Notes: generated by a model from the letters alone, not told the origin. 22,457 nucleotides of DNA from Chloroflexota bacterium (GCA_005883775.1 VBEU01000124.1:1-22457); one strand, 5' to 3'. Positions 1 to 8,140 are shown, counted from the first letter of the stretch. Numbers and translations are program-made.

Positions 1-2
1 CG

Positions 3-602
3 GCCTACATCCAGTCCTACCTGGGCGTTTACGCGCTGCCTGATCTCCTGCCGAACAGCGCGGCTTCCTTTGACGACGCGCCGCTCCTGAGTATTGGTTA
101 TGTCCTGTCCGGTACGGTCCGATGGAGTTGGGACGATGGCTCCGTCGATGTGCACGCAGGCGAAGCCGCCGCGACCCCGCCAAAGACGTTCCACCAAAGC
201 AACCCTGGCTCGACCACGACTCGCTGGTACACGTTCATCGTCTACGGCGGCTCACGTACGGCATTCGGCGCCTTGCGGCGGATCGTCCAGGGGCCACAGC
301 TGCCGGTGCCCCAACCTGAAGGCGCTTACACGTTCCGGCTCGATAGGCTCGCGCTCGAACCCGATGGGCGCTCCGCCGCGGTCGCCCACGGCGGCGCCAG
401 TGTGCTCGTCGTACTCGATGGTGACGTCGAGGTCCGGCAGCCCGGTCTTCACGATTACCTCACCGCTGGCAAGGGAATCGCGATCGGAATCGGTCGCTCA
501 ATGCAGATACTGAACCGTGGGTCCTCGACCGCACATGTGCTCGAATTCTTCTACACGCCAGATAGCAAGCCGTTCGAGACGCCGCTCTCCGCGTCGCCCT
601 AG
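3..602 (+). CDS. Cupin-like protein, 5' end cut by the window edge
   Basis: The reading frame is open from base 3 and ends at TAG 600-602, so about 199 residues of the C-terminal part are visible and the start lies outside the window. Two beta-rich stretches look like cupin barrels. The first contains VLSGTVRWSW followed by VHAGE and a PPKTFHQ segment. The second contains VLVVLDGDVEV, then an AGKGIAIGIG turn, and ends with HVLEFFYTP. This G-x-hydrophobic and aGe...h pattern is typical of cupins in general. No complete metal-binding His/Glu set can be assigned, so neither an enzyme nor a sensor role is supported. Alternatives are the N-terminal sensor of an AraC-type regulator or a sugar isomerase-like bicupin, but no helix-turn-helix follows. 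Family-level call only. Confidence 0.55.
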   Translation, partial: AYIQSYLGVYALPDLLPNSAASFDDAPLLSIGYVLSGTVRWSWDDGSVDVHAGEAAATPPKTFHQSNPGSTTTRWYTFIVYGGSRTAFGALRRIVQGPQLPVPQPEGAYTFRLDRLALEPDGRSAAVAHGGASVLVVLDGDVEVRQPGLHDYLTAGKGIAIGIGRSMQILNRGSSTAHVLEFFYTPDSKPFETPLSASP

Positions 603-654
603 TACCGCGGACGGGGTCATCCGGCGAGGGCCATGGGTTAACCTCTCGCGGTCT

Positions 655-981
655 GTGGAATCCTCACGTTTCGAACGCACGGTCCGCACCGAGTCGAGCG
701 AGATCTTCGCGATTTACGGCGGCGCGCGCCGTGTTGGACGCATCGATCTCCACTACGGCCGCTTCGAGGTGCACGGCACGCTGCTCCTCGAGGTCGACCT
801 CACCGACGACGAGCTCCAGCAGGTGATTGATCAGATCGACGAGGAGCTCGTCCAGACGCACGATCCGGAGCGCGAGGACTTTCTCGTCACCGTATTCAAG
901 TCCGAGGAGCTCGGGTTCTATTCAGATGAGTTCGAAGCCGACGATGCCGCTGACGAAGAAGACGACGAAGAAGAGCGCTAG
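655..981 (+). CDS. Small acidic protein of unknown function
   Basis: I do not recognise this gene. From GTG 655 it encodes 108 residues. The body has alternating charged and beta-like segments (IFAIYGGARRVGRIDLHYG, then FEVHGTLLLEVDLTDDEL). It ends in an almost purely acidic tail, EADDAADEEDDEEER, before TAG 979-981. There is no signal peptide or membrane segment. The start is uncertain: GTG 655 is chosen because further upstream the frame runs into the cupin gene and reads as unstructured, Arg/Ser-rich sequence. No clear Shine-Dalgarno is visible. The 3' end overlaps the likely start of the next gene in another frame, which suggests coupled translation. Acidic tails of this kind occur in nucleic-acid mimics and in binding partners of basic proteins, but nothing here decides between them. 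Confidence 0.6.
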   Translation: MESSRFERTVRTESSEIFAIYGGARRVGRIDLHYGRFEVHGTLLLEVDLTDDELQQVIDQIDEELVQTHDPEREDFLVTVFKSEELGFYSDEFEADDAADEEDDEEER

Positions 982-1474
982 CGCGCGGGCGACGCGCCCG
1001 CGGATGCCAAAGGGCTACGCCGTTCCGAAGACCGAACGCGGAATGCTGCCGTGGACAGTGACGCGAAAGATCCTTGAGGGCGCCCGGTCGTACTGGCTCG
1101 TGACGATCGACGCCGACGGCAAGCCGCATCTCGTCGGCCAGTGGGGTGCGTGGATCGACGAGCGGTGGTATTTCGAGGGCGGCGAGGACACGAAGTGGGC
1201 GCGCAACGTCGCGCGCGAGCCGCGGATCGCGATGGGCGCCGAATCCGGGACGACCGCTGTCATGATCGAAGGACGTGCCGCGCGCGTGCCGTCGGTGGAC
1301 CGCCCGACCGCGGAGCGGATCACAAAGCAGTACGGCGCGAAGTACGGCCGGACTTACAAGTACCGGCCGAAGCCGGAGCAGTGGGACAAGGGGGGCTACG
1401 TGCTCACTCCGACGAAGGTCCTGGCGTGGGATGTGCGCGGGTTCCCGCGCAGCGTGACGCGCTACCTCTTCTAG
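944..1474 (+). CDS. Pyridoxamine 5'-phosphate oxidase-fold (FMN/F420-binding) family protein
   Basis: This is a split-barrel flavin or F420-binding protein of the PPOX superfamily. The core reads ARSYWLVTIDADGKPHLVG, then WGAWIDERWYFEGG, DTKWARNVAREPRIAMG and AVMIEGRAARV. That matches the usual order of the first barrel strands, the 'K-arN-l...Pr' cofactor loop and the viEG strand. Members bind FMN or F420 and act in redox reactions or haem/bilin handling; the substrate here cannot be read. Possible starts are ATG 926, 944 and 1004. I use 944, giving 176 residues with a Lys-rich N-terminus (KKTTKKS); starting at 1004 would leave only the folded core. The stop TAG 1472-1474 shares the palindrome CTAG with the stop of the convergent gene. 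Confidence 0.8.
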   Translation: MPLTKKTTKKSASARATRPRMPKGYAVPKTERGMLPWTVTRKILEGARSYWLVTIDADGKPHLVGQWGAWIDERWYFEGGEDTKWARNVAREPRIAMGAESGTTAVMIEGRAARVPSVDRPTAERITKQYGAKYGRTYKYRPKPEQWDKGGYVLTPTKVLAWDVRGFPRSVTRYLF

Positions 1475-1974
1475 GAAGCTGGGCCGCCTGGGACCGAAGC
1501 GACCCTCGCGACTTCGGCATCGGCGATCCGAACAAGGTCGTTCGGCGCGATCGGAAACACCGCGTCGGGTAATCCCGCCGCGGCCCACACCTCGTGGAAT
1601 CCGAGGAGTCCCTGATCGGCAATGACGCGGCACGGCGGCTGGTGACCGAATGGCGGAACGCCCCCGATCGCGAAACCGGTCAGCGTCTTGGCCTCGTCAG
1701 CGGTCGCGCGACGGACGCTCGGCGCACCGAGAGCGCCCGCGAGCAGCTTGGGGTCCACGCGGGCACGGCCGGAGCAGAGGACCACGATCGGCTCGCCCGC
1801 GCTCAGGAAGACGAGCGACTTCACGATCCGCTCCACGTCGATTCCGATCTCCCGCGCCGCGTCCTCGGCTGTGCGCGTCGCCGCCGTGAAACGCTTCACC
1901 GGCAGATCCATCCCGCGCGCGCCGGCGTGGGCGCGGACGCGCGCGACGTTGGGGTGGTCCGCGGTCAGTGCCAA
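1471..1974 (-). CDS. ybaK: YbaK/EbsC-family aminoacyl-tRNA deacylase (prolyl-tRNA editing domain)
   Basis: The protein is a free-standing editing domain that in known members hydrolyses mischarged Cys- or Ala-tRNA. Family marks are the N-terminal DHPNVARVRAHAGARG, the segment TRTAEDAAREIG, IVKSLVFL with the conserved lysine, and the GGVPPFGH signature loop. The length from TTG 1974 is 167 residues, normal for the family (about 150-170). The start is inferred. TTG 1974 and CTG 1968 both place the conserved HPNVARV near the N-terminus, whereas the first ATG (1911) would remove it. The start overlaps the stop of the upstream transglutaminase gene (TGA 1967-1965), so ybaK is the last gene of the moxR operon and probably translated by coupling. 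Its link to the wall or protease genes upstream is not obvious. Stop TAG 1473-1471. Confidence 0.85.
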   Translation of the reverse strand: MALTADHPNVARVRAHAGARGMDLPVKRFTAATRTAEDAAREIGIDVERIVKSLVFLSAGEPIVVLCSGRARVDPKLLAGALGAPSVRRATADEAKTLTGFAIGGVPPFGHQPPCRVIADQGLLGFHEVWAAAGLPDAVFPIAPNDLVRIADAEVARVASVPGGPAS

Positions 1975-4241
1975 AGGTGCGTGACGAGGCGAAGGACGCG
2001 GCCGGGGAGGAGACCGATCATCGCGGAGGCAGCTTGATGCCACGCCGTCTCGGCTGCGTCCCGGAGATCGTCGTCGGCGCCCTGGGCCGAGTAGCGCTCC
2101 ACGACCCGGGCCTGCGCGAGGCTTTGCACCGGGTCCCGCGTGTCGGGTATGGCGGCGCCGAGCGAGCTCGCGAACTCATACGTGGTCTGTGACGGATGCG
2201 GCGGATGACCGACGTAGCTCGCGAGGAGACGTGTCTTTCCCCAGGCGGACTCGATCGGACCATATCGCCGGAAGCGCCAGTTGAATCTGACGACTGCGGC
2301 CACGAGCAGGAGGAAGAGGAAGCCGAGGAAAGCCAGCGCCGGTCGGGGATCGATCGAGCGAACAGCGGCCACGACGCTGTCGCCGCTGAACCCACCCGAG
2401 CTGTCGTCCTGATTCAGCTGGTCCTCGGCGCGGTTCGGTCGACCTGCCGGATCGTTCGGGTCGGAGCTCGAGTCGCCGGCACCGGTGCCGTCGCTGGAAC
2501 CCGTTCCGCTCTCCGTGGAATTGTCGACACGTGGGAAGGGCGGCTGCGACGGGGTCGGTTCGAACTCGATCCAGCCGTACTGCGGGAAGTAGACCTCGAC
2601 CCACGCGTGCGCGTCCTGCTCCTTGACGACGTACGCGTTGCTCGCCGAGTCGTAGGTGCCCGTCGTGAATCCTTCGACGAGCCGCGCTGGTACGCCGGCC
2701 TCGCGGAGCATGACGACCATCGCGGAGGCGAAGTACTCGCAGAAGTCCTGCCGCAGATCGAAGAGGAAGTACTCGATCGGGTCCTTCCCGGGAGGCGTCG
2801 GCTTCACCTGGGGCGAGTACGAATACGGCGGGCTCCGCAGGAAGGTCTCAAGGGTCTCCGCTTTGTCGTATGCATTTGGGATGTTGTCCAGAAGGCTGTG
2901 AGCGAGTGCCCTCACTCGCGGAGGCACGGTCGATGGCAGCTGCAGGTACTTCGCCTTGATGTAGTCGGTGTACGTGGCCGTGACCTTGCGCAGGGTCTGC
3001 TTGTCGGCGGTCGACACGAGGCTCGTCACGGTGTACGTGCCCGCGGCCTGCGACCGATTCAGCGCGTGAAGGGACGTCGAATAGGTCTTGTCCGCCCCCG
3101 TGTAGAACTGGTACGGCACGTCGACCTTTTGTGGCTCGTTCGCCGCGAAGAGGATGTTCGAGTGCGGAACGATGATGTCGAAGCGGGCTTGGTAGCTCTC
3201 GCGATCGGCCGTCGGGAGCGAGATCTTATCGGCCTTGTCGCTCTCGGTCGTGCGCCATCCCGCACCTGTGTAGAAGTCGTAGGTCACCGCACGCCAAAAG
3301 TGGCCGGATGGCGCCTCGACGGTCATGACCACGCGATCGCCGAGGTTCGGAGCCTGCCCCAGACGGATGGAATCGGAGAACGAGACCCCACGCAGGCGGC
3401 TCGGTCCCGATACGCCGGCGAAGAACCGCTGCCACTCTGCCTCGACGCTGTGGTACGGACCCTCGAACGTGCTCCAGGCGCCGTTCAGCACCTCGGCCGC
3501 TCCGACGCGTGGAGTGATGAGCGCCATGATCACGAGCACGGCGGTCCAGGTCAGTCCGCCGCGCAGGAGGCGCCAATCCATCTCGCCTGACGGCACGATG
3601 TTCTGGCGCGTCCAACGCTCCTGCAGGTTCACGATGTGGATGCGCACGAGCAGCACGAGGACCGCGAGCGTGAACACGATCAGGTCGGGGTACAGGTTCG
3701 TGAGCGCCACCGAAACGTTGATGACGAGGCAGGCACCGTTGAAGATCACCGCGTCCCAGATACGACCGGTCCGCGCAAGGACGAACGAACCCACGAACGT
3801 GGCGCACCACACCGATGCGCCTAAGAAGAGGACGAACACGGTGGGGTCGCTCGCGGCCTCGCCGGCGAGGACCTGGGTGATCCAGTTGTTCACGAGGATC
3901 GCGAGGTGCGTCAGCTTGTCGCGGTAGGCCCCGCCGCCGGTGGAGGCGAAGGTCGTCGCGAGCGTGATCATGAGCATGCCGAGCGCGGAGCCGGCAAGGA
4001 CCGCTCTCGGGAACCGGATGCGGCCATTGCCCAGAAGGGTCCCAGCGAACACGCCGGCGATGGCGATCCACCAGAACTGCGAGCTGATCTCTACCCAGTC
4101 GGCGTGCTGCAGCGAGAGCGGATACATCGAGATCACGACGAGGTAGATGGGAAGCGCGAACCATCCACCGCGGAACCGCAGCTTCGTGCGGTCGATCCGC
4201 GGCAAGATCGCTCGCCGGGCGGATGCGAGACGCTCCCTCAC
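1965..4241 (-). CDS. Transmembrane transglutaminase-like protein (DUF3488/TgpA type)
   Basis: This 758-residue membrane protein has the TgpA layout. Several N-terminal hydrophobic helices occupy roughly residues 25-255. An extracytoplasmic region follows, with a transglutaminase core at about 450-570. Then come a Ser/Gly/Asp-rich linker (about 580-640), one more helix near 645-670 (FLGFLFLLLVAAVVRF) and a C-terminal cytoplasmic tail of DUF4129 type. The papain-like triad is visible as Cys501 in QDFCEYFASAMV, His545 in DAHAWVEVYF and the acidic residue in WIEFEPTPS (Glu561, where Asp is also common). Family members are proposed to cross-link or cleave envelope proteins; the substrate is unknown. 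The GTG start at 4241 overlaps the stop of the DUF58 gene in the sequence GTGA. That gives tight coupling to moxR and DUF58, the usual partners of this family. Confidence 0.9.
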   Translation of the reverse strand: MRERLASARRAILPRIDRTKLRFRGGWFALPIYLVVISMYPLSLQHADWVEISSQFWWIAIAGVFAGTLLGNGRIRFPRAVLAGSALGMLMITLATTFASTGGGAYRDKLTHLAILVNNWITQVLAGEAASDPTVFVLFLGASVWCATFVGSFVLARTGRIWDAVIFNGACLVINVSVALTNLYPDLIVFTLAVLVLLVRIHIVNLQERWTRQNIVPSGEMDWRLLRGGLTWTAVLVIMALITPRVGAAEVLNGAWSTFEGPYHSVEAEWQRFFAGVSGPSRLRGVSFSDSIRLGQAPNLGDRVVMTVEAPSGHFWRAVTYDFYTGAGWRTTESDKADKISLPTADRESYQARFDIIVPHSNILFAANEPQKVDVPYQFYTGADKTYSTSLHALNRSQAAGTYTVTSLVSTADKQTLRKVTATYTDYIKAKYLQLPSTVPPRVRALAHSLLDNIPNAYDKAETLETFLRSPPYSYSPQVKPTPPGKDPIEYFLFDLRQDFCEYFASAMVVMLREAGVPARLVEGFTTGTYDSASNAYVVKEQDAHAWVEVYFPQYGWIEFEPTPSQPPFPRVDNSTESGTGSSDGTGAGDSSSDPNDPAGRPNRAEDQLNQDDSSGGFSGDSVVAAVRSIDPRPALAFLGFLFLLLVAAVVRFNWRFRRYGPIESAWGKTRLLASYVGHPPHPSQTTYEFASSLGAAIPDTRDPVQSLAQARVVERYSAQGADDDLRDAAETAWHQAASAMIGLLPGRVLRLVTHLWH

Positions 4242-5446
4242 GCGATGGCCGCCGTCGATTGGTGGAAAAGCTCCTCGATGGGCGCGCCCGCCGCCAAGTG
4301 GGCGGCAGGCACACCGGCGACCGCGAGCTCTCCGAGGATCGCCCGCCGGCGCGCGCGGTCACGCTCGTCAAGGTCGAACGGTGGGCTCACCAGGACCGCC
4401 TGTGTCGCGATTGCCGTCTCGCGCAGCGAGCTGGCCGGCCTGACCCACGCACGGTCGAGCGAGGGTGTGATCAAAAGACAGGATGCGCCACGCCGGAGAC
4501 GCGGGAGGGTCTCGACGAGCGTCTCCTGCAGCGAGCGCGTGCCGCCGGCATGCACCTCTGCGAGGTACTGCATGAGCTTGCCGAATTGTTTCGTGCCGCG
4601 GTCGGGATGCAGCACCTCGGCCCGGTTGCCATTCGTCACGAGGCCCACATTCCGATGGCCATCGAGCGCCTTCCGTACCACGGAGGCCGCCACCGTGACC
4701 GCCCGCTCCTCGGTCGAGTCCTCGCCGTCGCCGTGATGCCAGCGGCCGTCCAGGTCGAGATAGATCCAGAGATCAGCGGTCCGGTCGAGCTCGAACTCCT
4801 TCACGTGGAGACGGCGATGCCGCACCGACGAGGGCCAATGGATCCGGTTCATGGCGTCGCCAGGGCGGTACTCGCGAATGCCCATGACCATCGACGTGGA
4901 CTGGAGGGAGCGCTGCCCGGTGAGGACATTCCCTTCGAGCAACGACCCGGGCAGGGTCCAGAACGGCAGTTGTACGACGCGTGGGTAGACAAGAAGGAGC
5001 GCTTCCGAAGGGATGCGCGCCTCGGTCGCGAAGAGCCCGAACGGATCTCCGCTCCGGAGCACGATCGGACCGAGCCGGAAGCGACCGCGCCGATGGGCCT
5101 TCGCGAGCACCTTCCATTTGCGGGTCTTGTGGCCACCGATCGAGAGCACGCGGCCAGTAAGAGGCTCAGGCCAGTTCGACTTTTCGAAGACCTCGAGCCA
5201 GAGCTTCCCGAGCCAATGATCGTTCGTGAGCTCGTAGGCCAGCTCGATCGTGTCGCCGAGGTGTGCGTAGGACTGGCCGATGGTTCGCTTCACGGAGAGC
5301 CCTTCGAGCGTGAGTCGCGAGAGGATCGACATCGCGATGAACACGAAGAGCACGAGGTACGAGAGGTACGACAAAAGCTCGACGCCCGTCGAGACGGCGA
5401 CGATGAAGAGCACGAGCCACAGGACCCCGAAATGCCACGGCTTCAT
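4238..5446 (-). CDS. DUF58 domain-containing protein
   Basis: The 402-residue protein starts with two adjacent hydrophobic helices (about residues 5-45: FGVLWLVLFIVAVSTGVELL and the following stretch). A long cytoplasmic part follows, carrying the DUF58 signature at 191-219 (REYRPGDAMNRIHW, then HRRLHVKEFE). After it comes a von Willebrand A-like fold beginning ADLWIYLDLDGR and ending near CLLITPSL. DUF58 proteins accompany MoxR ATPases and are thought to act as VWA-type adaptors for MoxR-driven remodelling of envelope proteins. The ATG at 5446 is 11 bases after the moxR stop. The 3' end overlaps the transglutaminase start by 4 bases. The gene is intact and of normal length, so the family call is firm while the exact substrate stays unknown. 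Confidence 0.9.
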   Translation of the reverse strand: MKPWHFGVLWLVLFIVAVSTGVELLSYLSYLVLFVFIAMSILSRLTLEGLSVKRTIGQSYAHLGDTIELAYELTNDHWLGKLWLEVFEKSNWPEPLTGRVLSIGGHKTRKWKVLAKAHRRGRFRLGPIVLRSGDPFGLFATEARIPSEALLLVYPRVVQLPFWTLPGSLLEGNVLTGQRSLQSTSMVMGIREYRPGDAMNRIHWPSSVRHRRLHVKEFELDRTADLWIYLDLDGRWHHGDGEDSTEERAVTVAASVVRKALDGHRNVGLVTNGNRAEVLHPDRGTKQFGKLMQYLAEVHAGGTRSLQETLVETLPRLRRGASCLLITPSLDRAWVRPASSLRETAIATQAVLVSPPFDLDERDRARRRAILGELAVAGVPAAHLAAGAPIEELFHQSTAAIA

Positions 5447-5457
5447 GGGCGCAGGCC

Positions 5458-6420
5458 CTAAGCCCGCAGCGCTTGGCCGGTGGTCGCCTCGACCGGGACC
5501 GAGGCCAGGATCTCGGCTACCACCGTGGTCGCGGCAAGATCCTTGAGCCTCGCCTGCGGCTGAAGGATGAGCCGGTGCGCCAGCGTCGGGGCGGCGAGCG
5601 CTTTCACATCGTCCGGCACGACGTAGTCGCGACCGTTCATCGATGCGTATGCCTGAGCCGCTCGCGACAGCGCGAGGGAGCCTCGAGGCGAAGCGCCGAG
5701 GTAGACGTCCGGGTGCGATCGCGTGGCGGTGACCACGTCGACGACGTATTTCTTGACCGACTCGGCGAGATGTATCTCGCGCGAAGCGGACTGCGCCCGC
5801 AGAAGCTCCTCGGACGACAGCACCTGGTCGATTGTTTCGAGCGGATGGATGATCCGCTGCGCGTCGAGGATCGCGATCTCTTCGCGCTCCTTTGGGTAGC
5901 CGAGCTGGATGCGCATGAAGAAACGGTCGAGCTGGGCCTCAGGGAGCGGGAAGGTCCCCTCGTACTCGATCGGGTTCTGCGTCGCCATGACGAGGAACGG
6001 CTCCGGCAGCTGATACGTCGTCCCGTCGACCGTCACCTGGTGCTCGTCCATCGACTCCAGGAGGGCGGATTGCGTCTTGGGAGTGGCTCGGTTGATCTCG
6101 TCGGCCAGGACCACCTGGCTCATGACCGGGCCCGGCCGGAACTCGAACTTATTCGTCTGCTGGTTGAAGATCGAGACGCCCGTCACATCCGACGGCAGCA
6201 GGTCCGGAGTGAACTGGATTCGGCGGAAGGTGCAGCCGAGCGACCGGGCGAGGGCCTTCGCCAGGACGGTCTTCCCGGTGCCGGGGACATCCTCGAGGAG
6301 GATGTGGCCGCGGCACATGAGCGCCACGAGCGCGAGCTCGATCTCGTGATGCTTGCCAAAAATGACCCGCTCGACGTTCTCGACTACGCCGTTGACCTTC
6401 GCCGCGAGAGCTTTCTCCAC
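5458..6420 (-). CDS. moxR: MoxR family AAA+ ATPase
   Basis: This is a cytoplasmic AAA+ chaperone-like ATPase of 320 residues, normal for MoxR. Walker A is EDVPGTGKT at 43-51. Walker B is VVLADEINRAT with the Asp-Glu pair at 107-108. The sensor 1 region is VMATQNPIEYEGTFPLPEAQ, followed by the arginine-finger segment LDRFFMRIQLGYP. The C-terminal lid contains GASPRGSLALSRAAQAYA, the characteristic MoxR sensor 2 patch. The start is GTG 6420. A GAAGGGG stretch lies about 12 bases upstream, and an ATG just upstream is out of frame. The gene leads an operon with the DUF58 and transglutaminase genes, the classic trio in which MoxR powers maturation or remodelling of membrane and envelope partners. 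Its promoter must lie in 6421-6546 or upstream of the nested repeat; I see no convincing -35/-10 pair. Confidence 0.93.
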   Translation of the reverse strand: MEKALAAKVNGVVENVERVIFGKHHEIELALVALMCRGHILLEDVPGTGKTVLAKALARSLGCTFRRIQFTPDLLPSDVTGVSIFNQQTNKFEFRPGPVMSQVVLADEINRATPKTQSALLESMDEHQVTVDGTTYQLPEPFLVMATQNPIEYEGTFPLPEAQLDRFFMRIQLGYPKEREEIAILDAQRIIHPLETIDQVLSSEELLRAQSASREIHLAESVKKYVVDVVTATRSHPDVYLGASPRGSLALSRAAQAYASMNGRDYVVPDDVKALAAPTLAHRLILQPQARLKDLAATTVVAEILASVPVEATTGQALRA

Positions 6421-6546
6421 CGTGCTTCATACCCCTTCGTTGAGTTCGCGGCCGCTCTGAGAAGTATCAGGGTTGCTCACATAACAACGTAGGAAGACCC
6501 TAAGTTCATATACGGGCCCGCCACCGTCCTAGTTCCCTCATGGATT

Positions 6547-6689
6547 CCCGGCGGGTCCTGTCCCGGCTACGCGGGTCTCTCCCTCAGCGCACCCTCCCCA
6601 CCCTTGCAGCTCACTGTCGTTCGCTGCGGGCGGGTCCCCGGGGCACCCGCGCTTCGTGAGAGACCCGCTACGCCGTGCCACCCGCCGGG
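6547..6689. repeat. Three nested inverted repeats; candidate structured RNA or small mobile element
   Basis: The outer arms are CCCGGCGGGT (6547-6556) and ACCCGCCGGG (6680-6689), a perfect 10-base match. The middle arms are GCGGGTCTCT (6571-6580) and AGAGACCCGC (6659-6668), also perfect. They are flanked by a symmetric TAC/TAC internal loop (6568-6570 and 6669-6671) and a 3-pair GGC/GCC step. The inner arms GCGGGT (6630-6635) and ACCCGC (6645-6650) enclose a 9-base loop containing CCCCGGGG. Every arm contains the same hexamer GCGGGT or its complement, so alternative pairings are possible. The element lies between the stop of pbpA and the moxR start, both on the minus strand. No open frame or direct flanking duplication is evident. 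I could not match it to SRP RNA, 6S RNA, tmRNA or a known riboswitch. The inverted repeats are directly visible; transcription and orientation are not shown. Confidence 0.6.
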
Positions 6690-6700
6690 CTGAGCATGTG

Positions 6701-8140
6701 CTATTTACCCAGTGCAGCCCGCATGACCTGGCCTCCTAGAGGGGCAGCAGTCACTCCCCCTTCTGCCGTGTTTTCAACTATCACGGCAACCACCACGGTG
6801 GGATTTTCTGCCGGGGCGAAGCCGACGAACCAACCGTGCGGAGCCTCGCCTGGGCGGTTCTCGGCGGTTCCAGTCTTTCCAGCCACGTTTACCCCCGGGA
6901 TCTTCGCGCCGAACGCAAATGCGCCGGGTCCCGAGACTGCGCCGACCAACATCGTCGTCAGGGTCTTCGCCGTGTTCGGCGAGATCACCTGGCCCTGCGG
7001 ACCGGGCGCGATCTGACGGACGACGTGGCCGTCGGCGTCGCGGACCTCGGTCGCGTAGTGCGCGGTCGGCATGACCCCACCGTTGGCGATCGTGGCGTAG
7101 ATGAGCGCCATTTGAAGGGGCGAGACAAGCAGCTCGCCTTGTCCGTAGGACGTGTCGGCAAGGAGCGTCGGCCGGTCGATCGAGCCCGAATCCGAAAGCT
7201 GTCCCTTCGCGGCGGGCAGATCCAGGTTGGGCGTCGAGCCGATCCCAAAGCGCTTGGCGTAATCGGTGAGCTTCGCGGCGCCTATCTGCAGACCGACCTG
7301 GGCGAAGTAGATGTTCTCCGAGAGACGGAAGCCGTCGGACATGTCGAAGAGGCCGTGCGCATGCGACGCCGAACGCACGAAATAATCGCCCCAAGATTTG
7401 TCGGCCTGGTAGGGGTCATCCACGCGCAGCTTCTTGGTCGGATCGAACCCGTTCTCAAGAGCGGCCGCGCCGGTCACGACCTTGAAGATCGAGCCCGGCG
7501 GATACAGACCCTGCGCCACGCGGTTCAGGAGCGCGTGATCCGGGCTGTGGCTCAGCTGGTCGAACGCGGCGTCCTGCTTGGATGGGTCGACGACCTGGTT
7601 CGCGTCATAGCTCGGGACGCTGACCGAGGCGAGTATCGCGCCGGTCCGCGGATCGAGGGCGACAATCGCGCCCTTGCGGCCGCCGAGCGCATCCGCCGCG
7701 GCCTTCTGGATCTTGAGGTCGATGCCCAGAAGCACCTGCCCGGCGGGGGCGCGATCGCCAAGGTAGCGCGCCTTCCAGATCGAGACCGGGTCGGCCGGAT
7801 CCTGTCCGATGAGCGAGTCCGCGTAGGCAGCCTCCACGCCTGACAGGCCGAACTTGGGTGATGCGTAGCCGACCACCTGCGCGAGCGTCCGGTCTTTGTA
7901 GGAGCGTATGAAGCCGGCAGCGGCCTTTTCGCTCGTCGCGACCGGCGACCCGTTGCGATCGACGATCGCTCCCCGCGGCCGGTCGTTCGTCGCAGCGATG
8001 AGGCGCGGATTGAACGGATCGTTCGCGAGCTGATCTGAGGCGAGGACCGTCCAGTAAGCCGCTCCGATCGACGTCACGAGGAACGCCAGGGCGAGCGTCA
8101 GCGTTAGCGATCGGATGTTCGCGCTGATCGGTGAGGTCAT
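6701..8140 (-). CDS. pbpA: Class B penicillin-binding protein (PbpA-like peptidoglycan transpeptidase)
   Basis: This 479-residue DD-transpeptidase cross-links peptidoglycan outside the membrane. One N-terminal anchor helix (LTLTLALAFLVTSIGAAYW, about 12-30) is followed by a short dimerisation region beginning NDRPRGAIVDRNG, then the transpeptidase domain. The three active-site motifs are present: SxxK in PPGSIFK (Ser217, Lys220), SxN in LSENIYF (Ser274-Asn276) and KTG in AGKTGTAE (Lys422-Gly424). No PASTA repeats follow. Length and motif spacing fit the actinobacterial PbpA group. The ATG at 8140 overlaps the stop of the SEDS gene in ATGA. A longer frame reaching to 8476 is rejected because it would read through the ftsW-like gene in a non-coding frame. 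It is the last gene of the fha/SEDS cluster and the natural partner of the adjacent SEDS glycosyltransferase. Confidence 0.93.
   Translation of the reverse strand: MTSPISANIRSLTLTLALAFLVTSIGAAYWTVLASDQLANDPFNPRLIAATNDRPRGAIVDRNGSPVATSEKAAAGFIRSYKDRTLAQVVGYASPKFGLSGVEAAYADSLIGQDPADPVSIWKARYLGDRAPAGQVLLGIDLKIQKAAADALGGRKGAIVALDPRTGAILASVSVPSYDANQVVDPSKQDAAFDQLSHSPDHALLNRVAQGLYPPGSIFKVVTGAAALENGFDPTKKLRVDDPYQADKSWGDYFVRSASHAHGLFDMSDGFRLSENIYFAQVGLQIGAAKLTDYAKRFGIGSTPNLDLPAAKGQLSDSGSIDRPTLLADTSYGQGELLVSPLQMALIYATIANGGVMPTAHYATEVRDADGHVVRQIAPGPQGQVISPNTAKTLTTMLVGAVSGPGAFAFGAKIPGVNVAGKTGTAENRPGEAPHGWFVGFAPAENPTVVVAVIVENTAEGGVTAAPLGGQVMRAALGK

Noticed and set aside
2196..5461. Long plus-strand open frames opposite the transglutaminase and DUF58 genes
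   Set aside because: The minus-strand frames have clear domains and catalytic residues; the plus-strand frames show only Arg/Glu-rich sequence with no recognisable fold.
6547..6689. Assignment of the nested repeat to SRP RNA, 6S RNA, tmRNA or a T-box
   Set aside because: No GGAA-capped SRP helix, no large central 6S bubble, no tRNA-like ends and no T-box motif could be found, so no family name is given.
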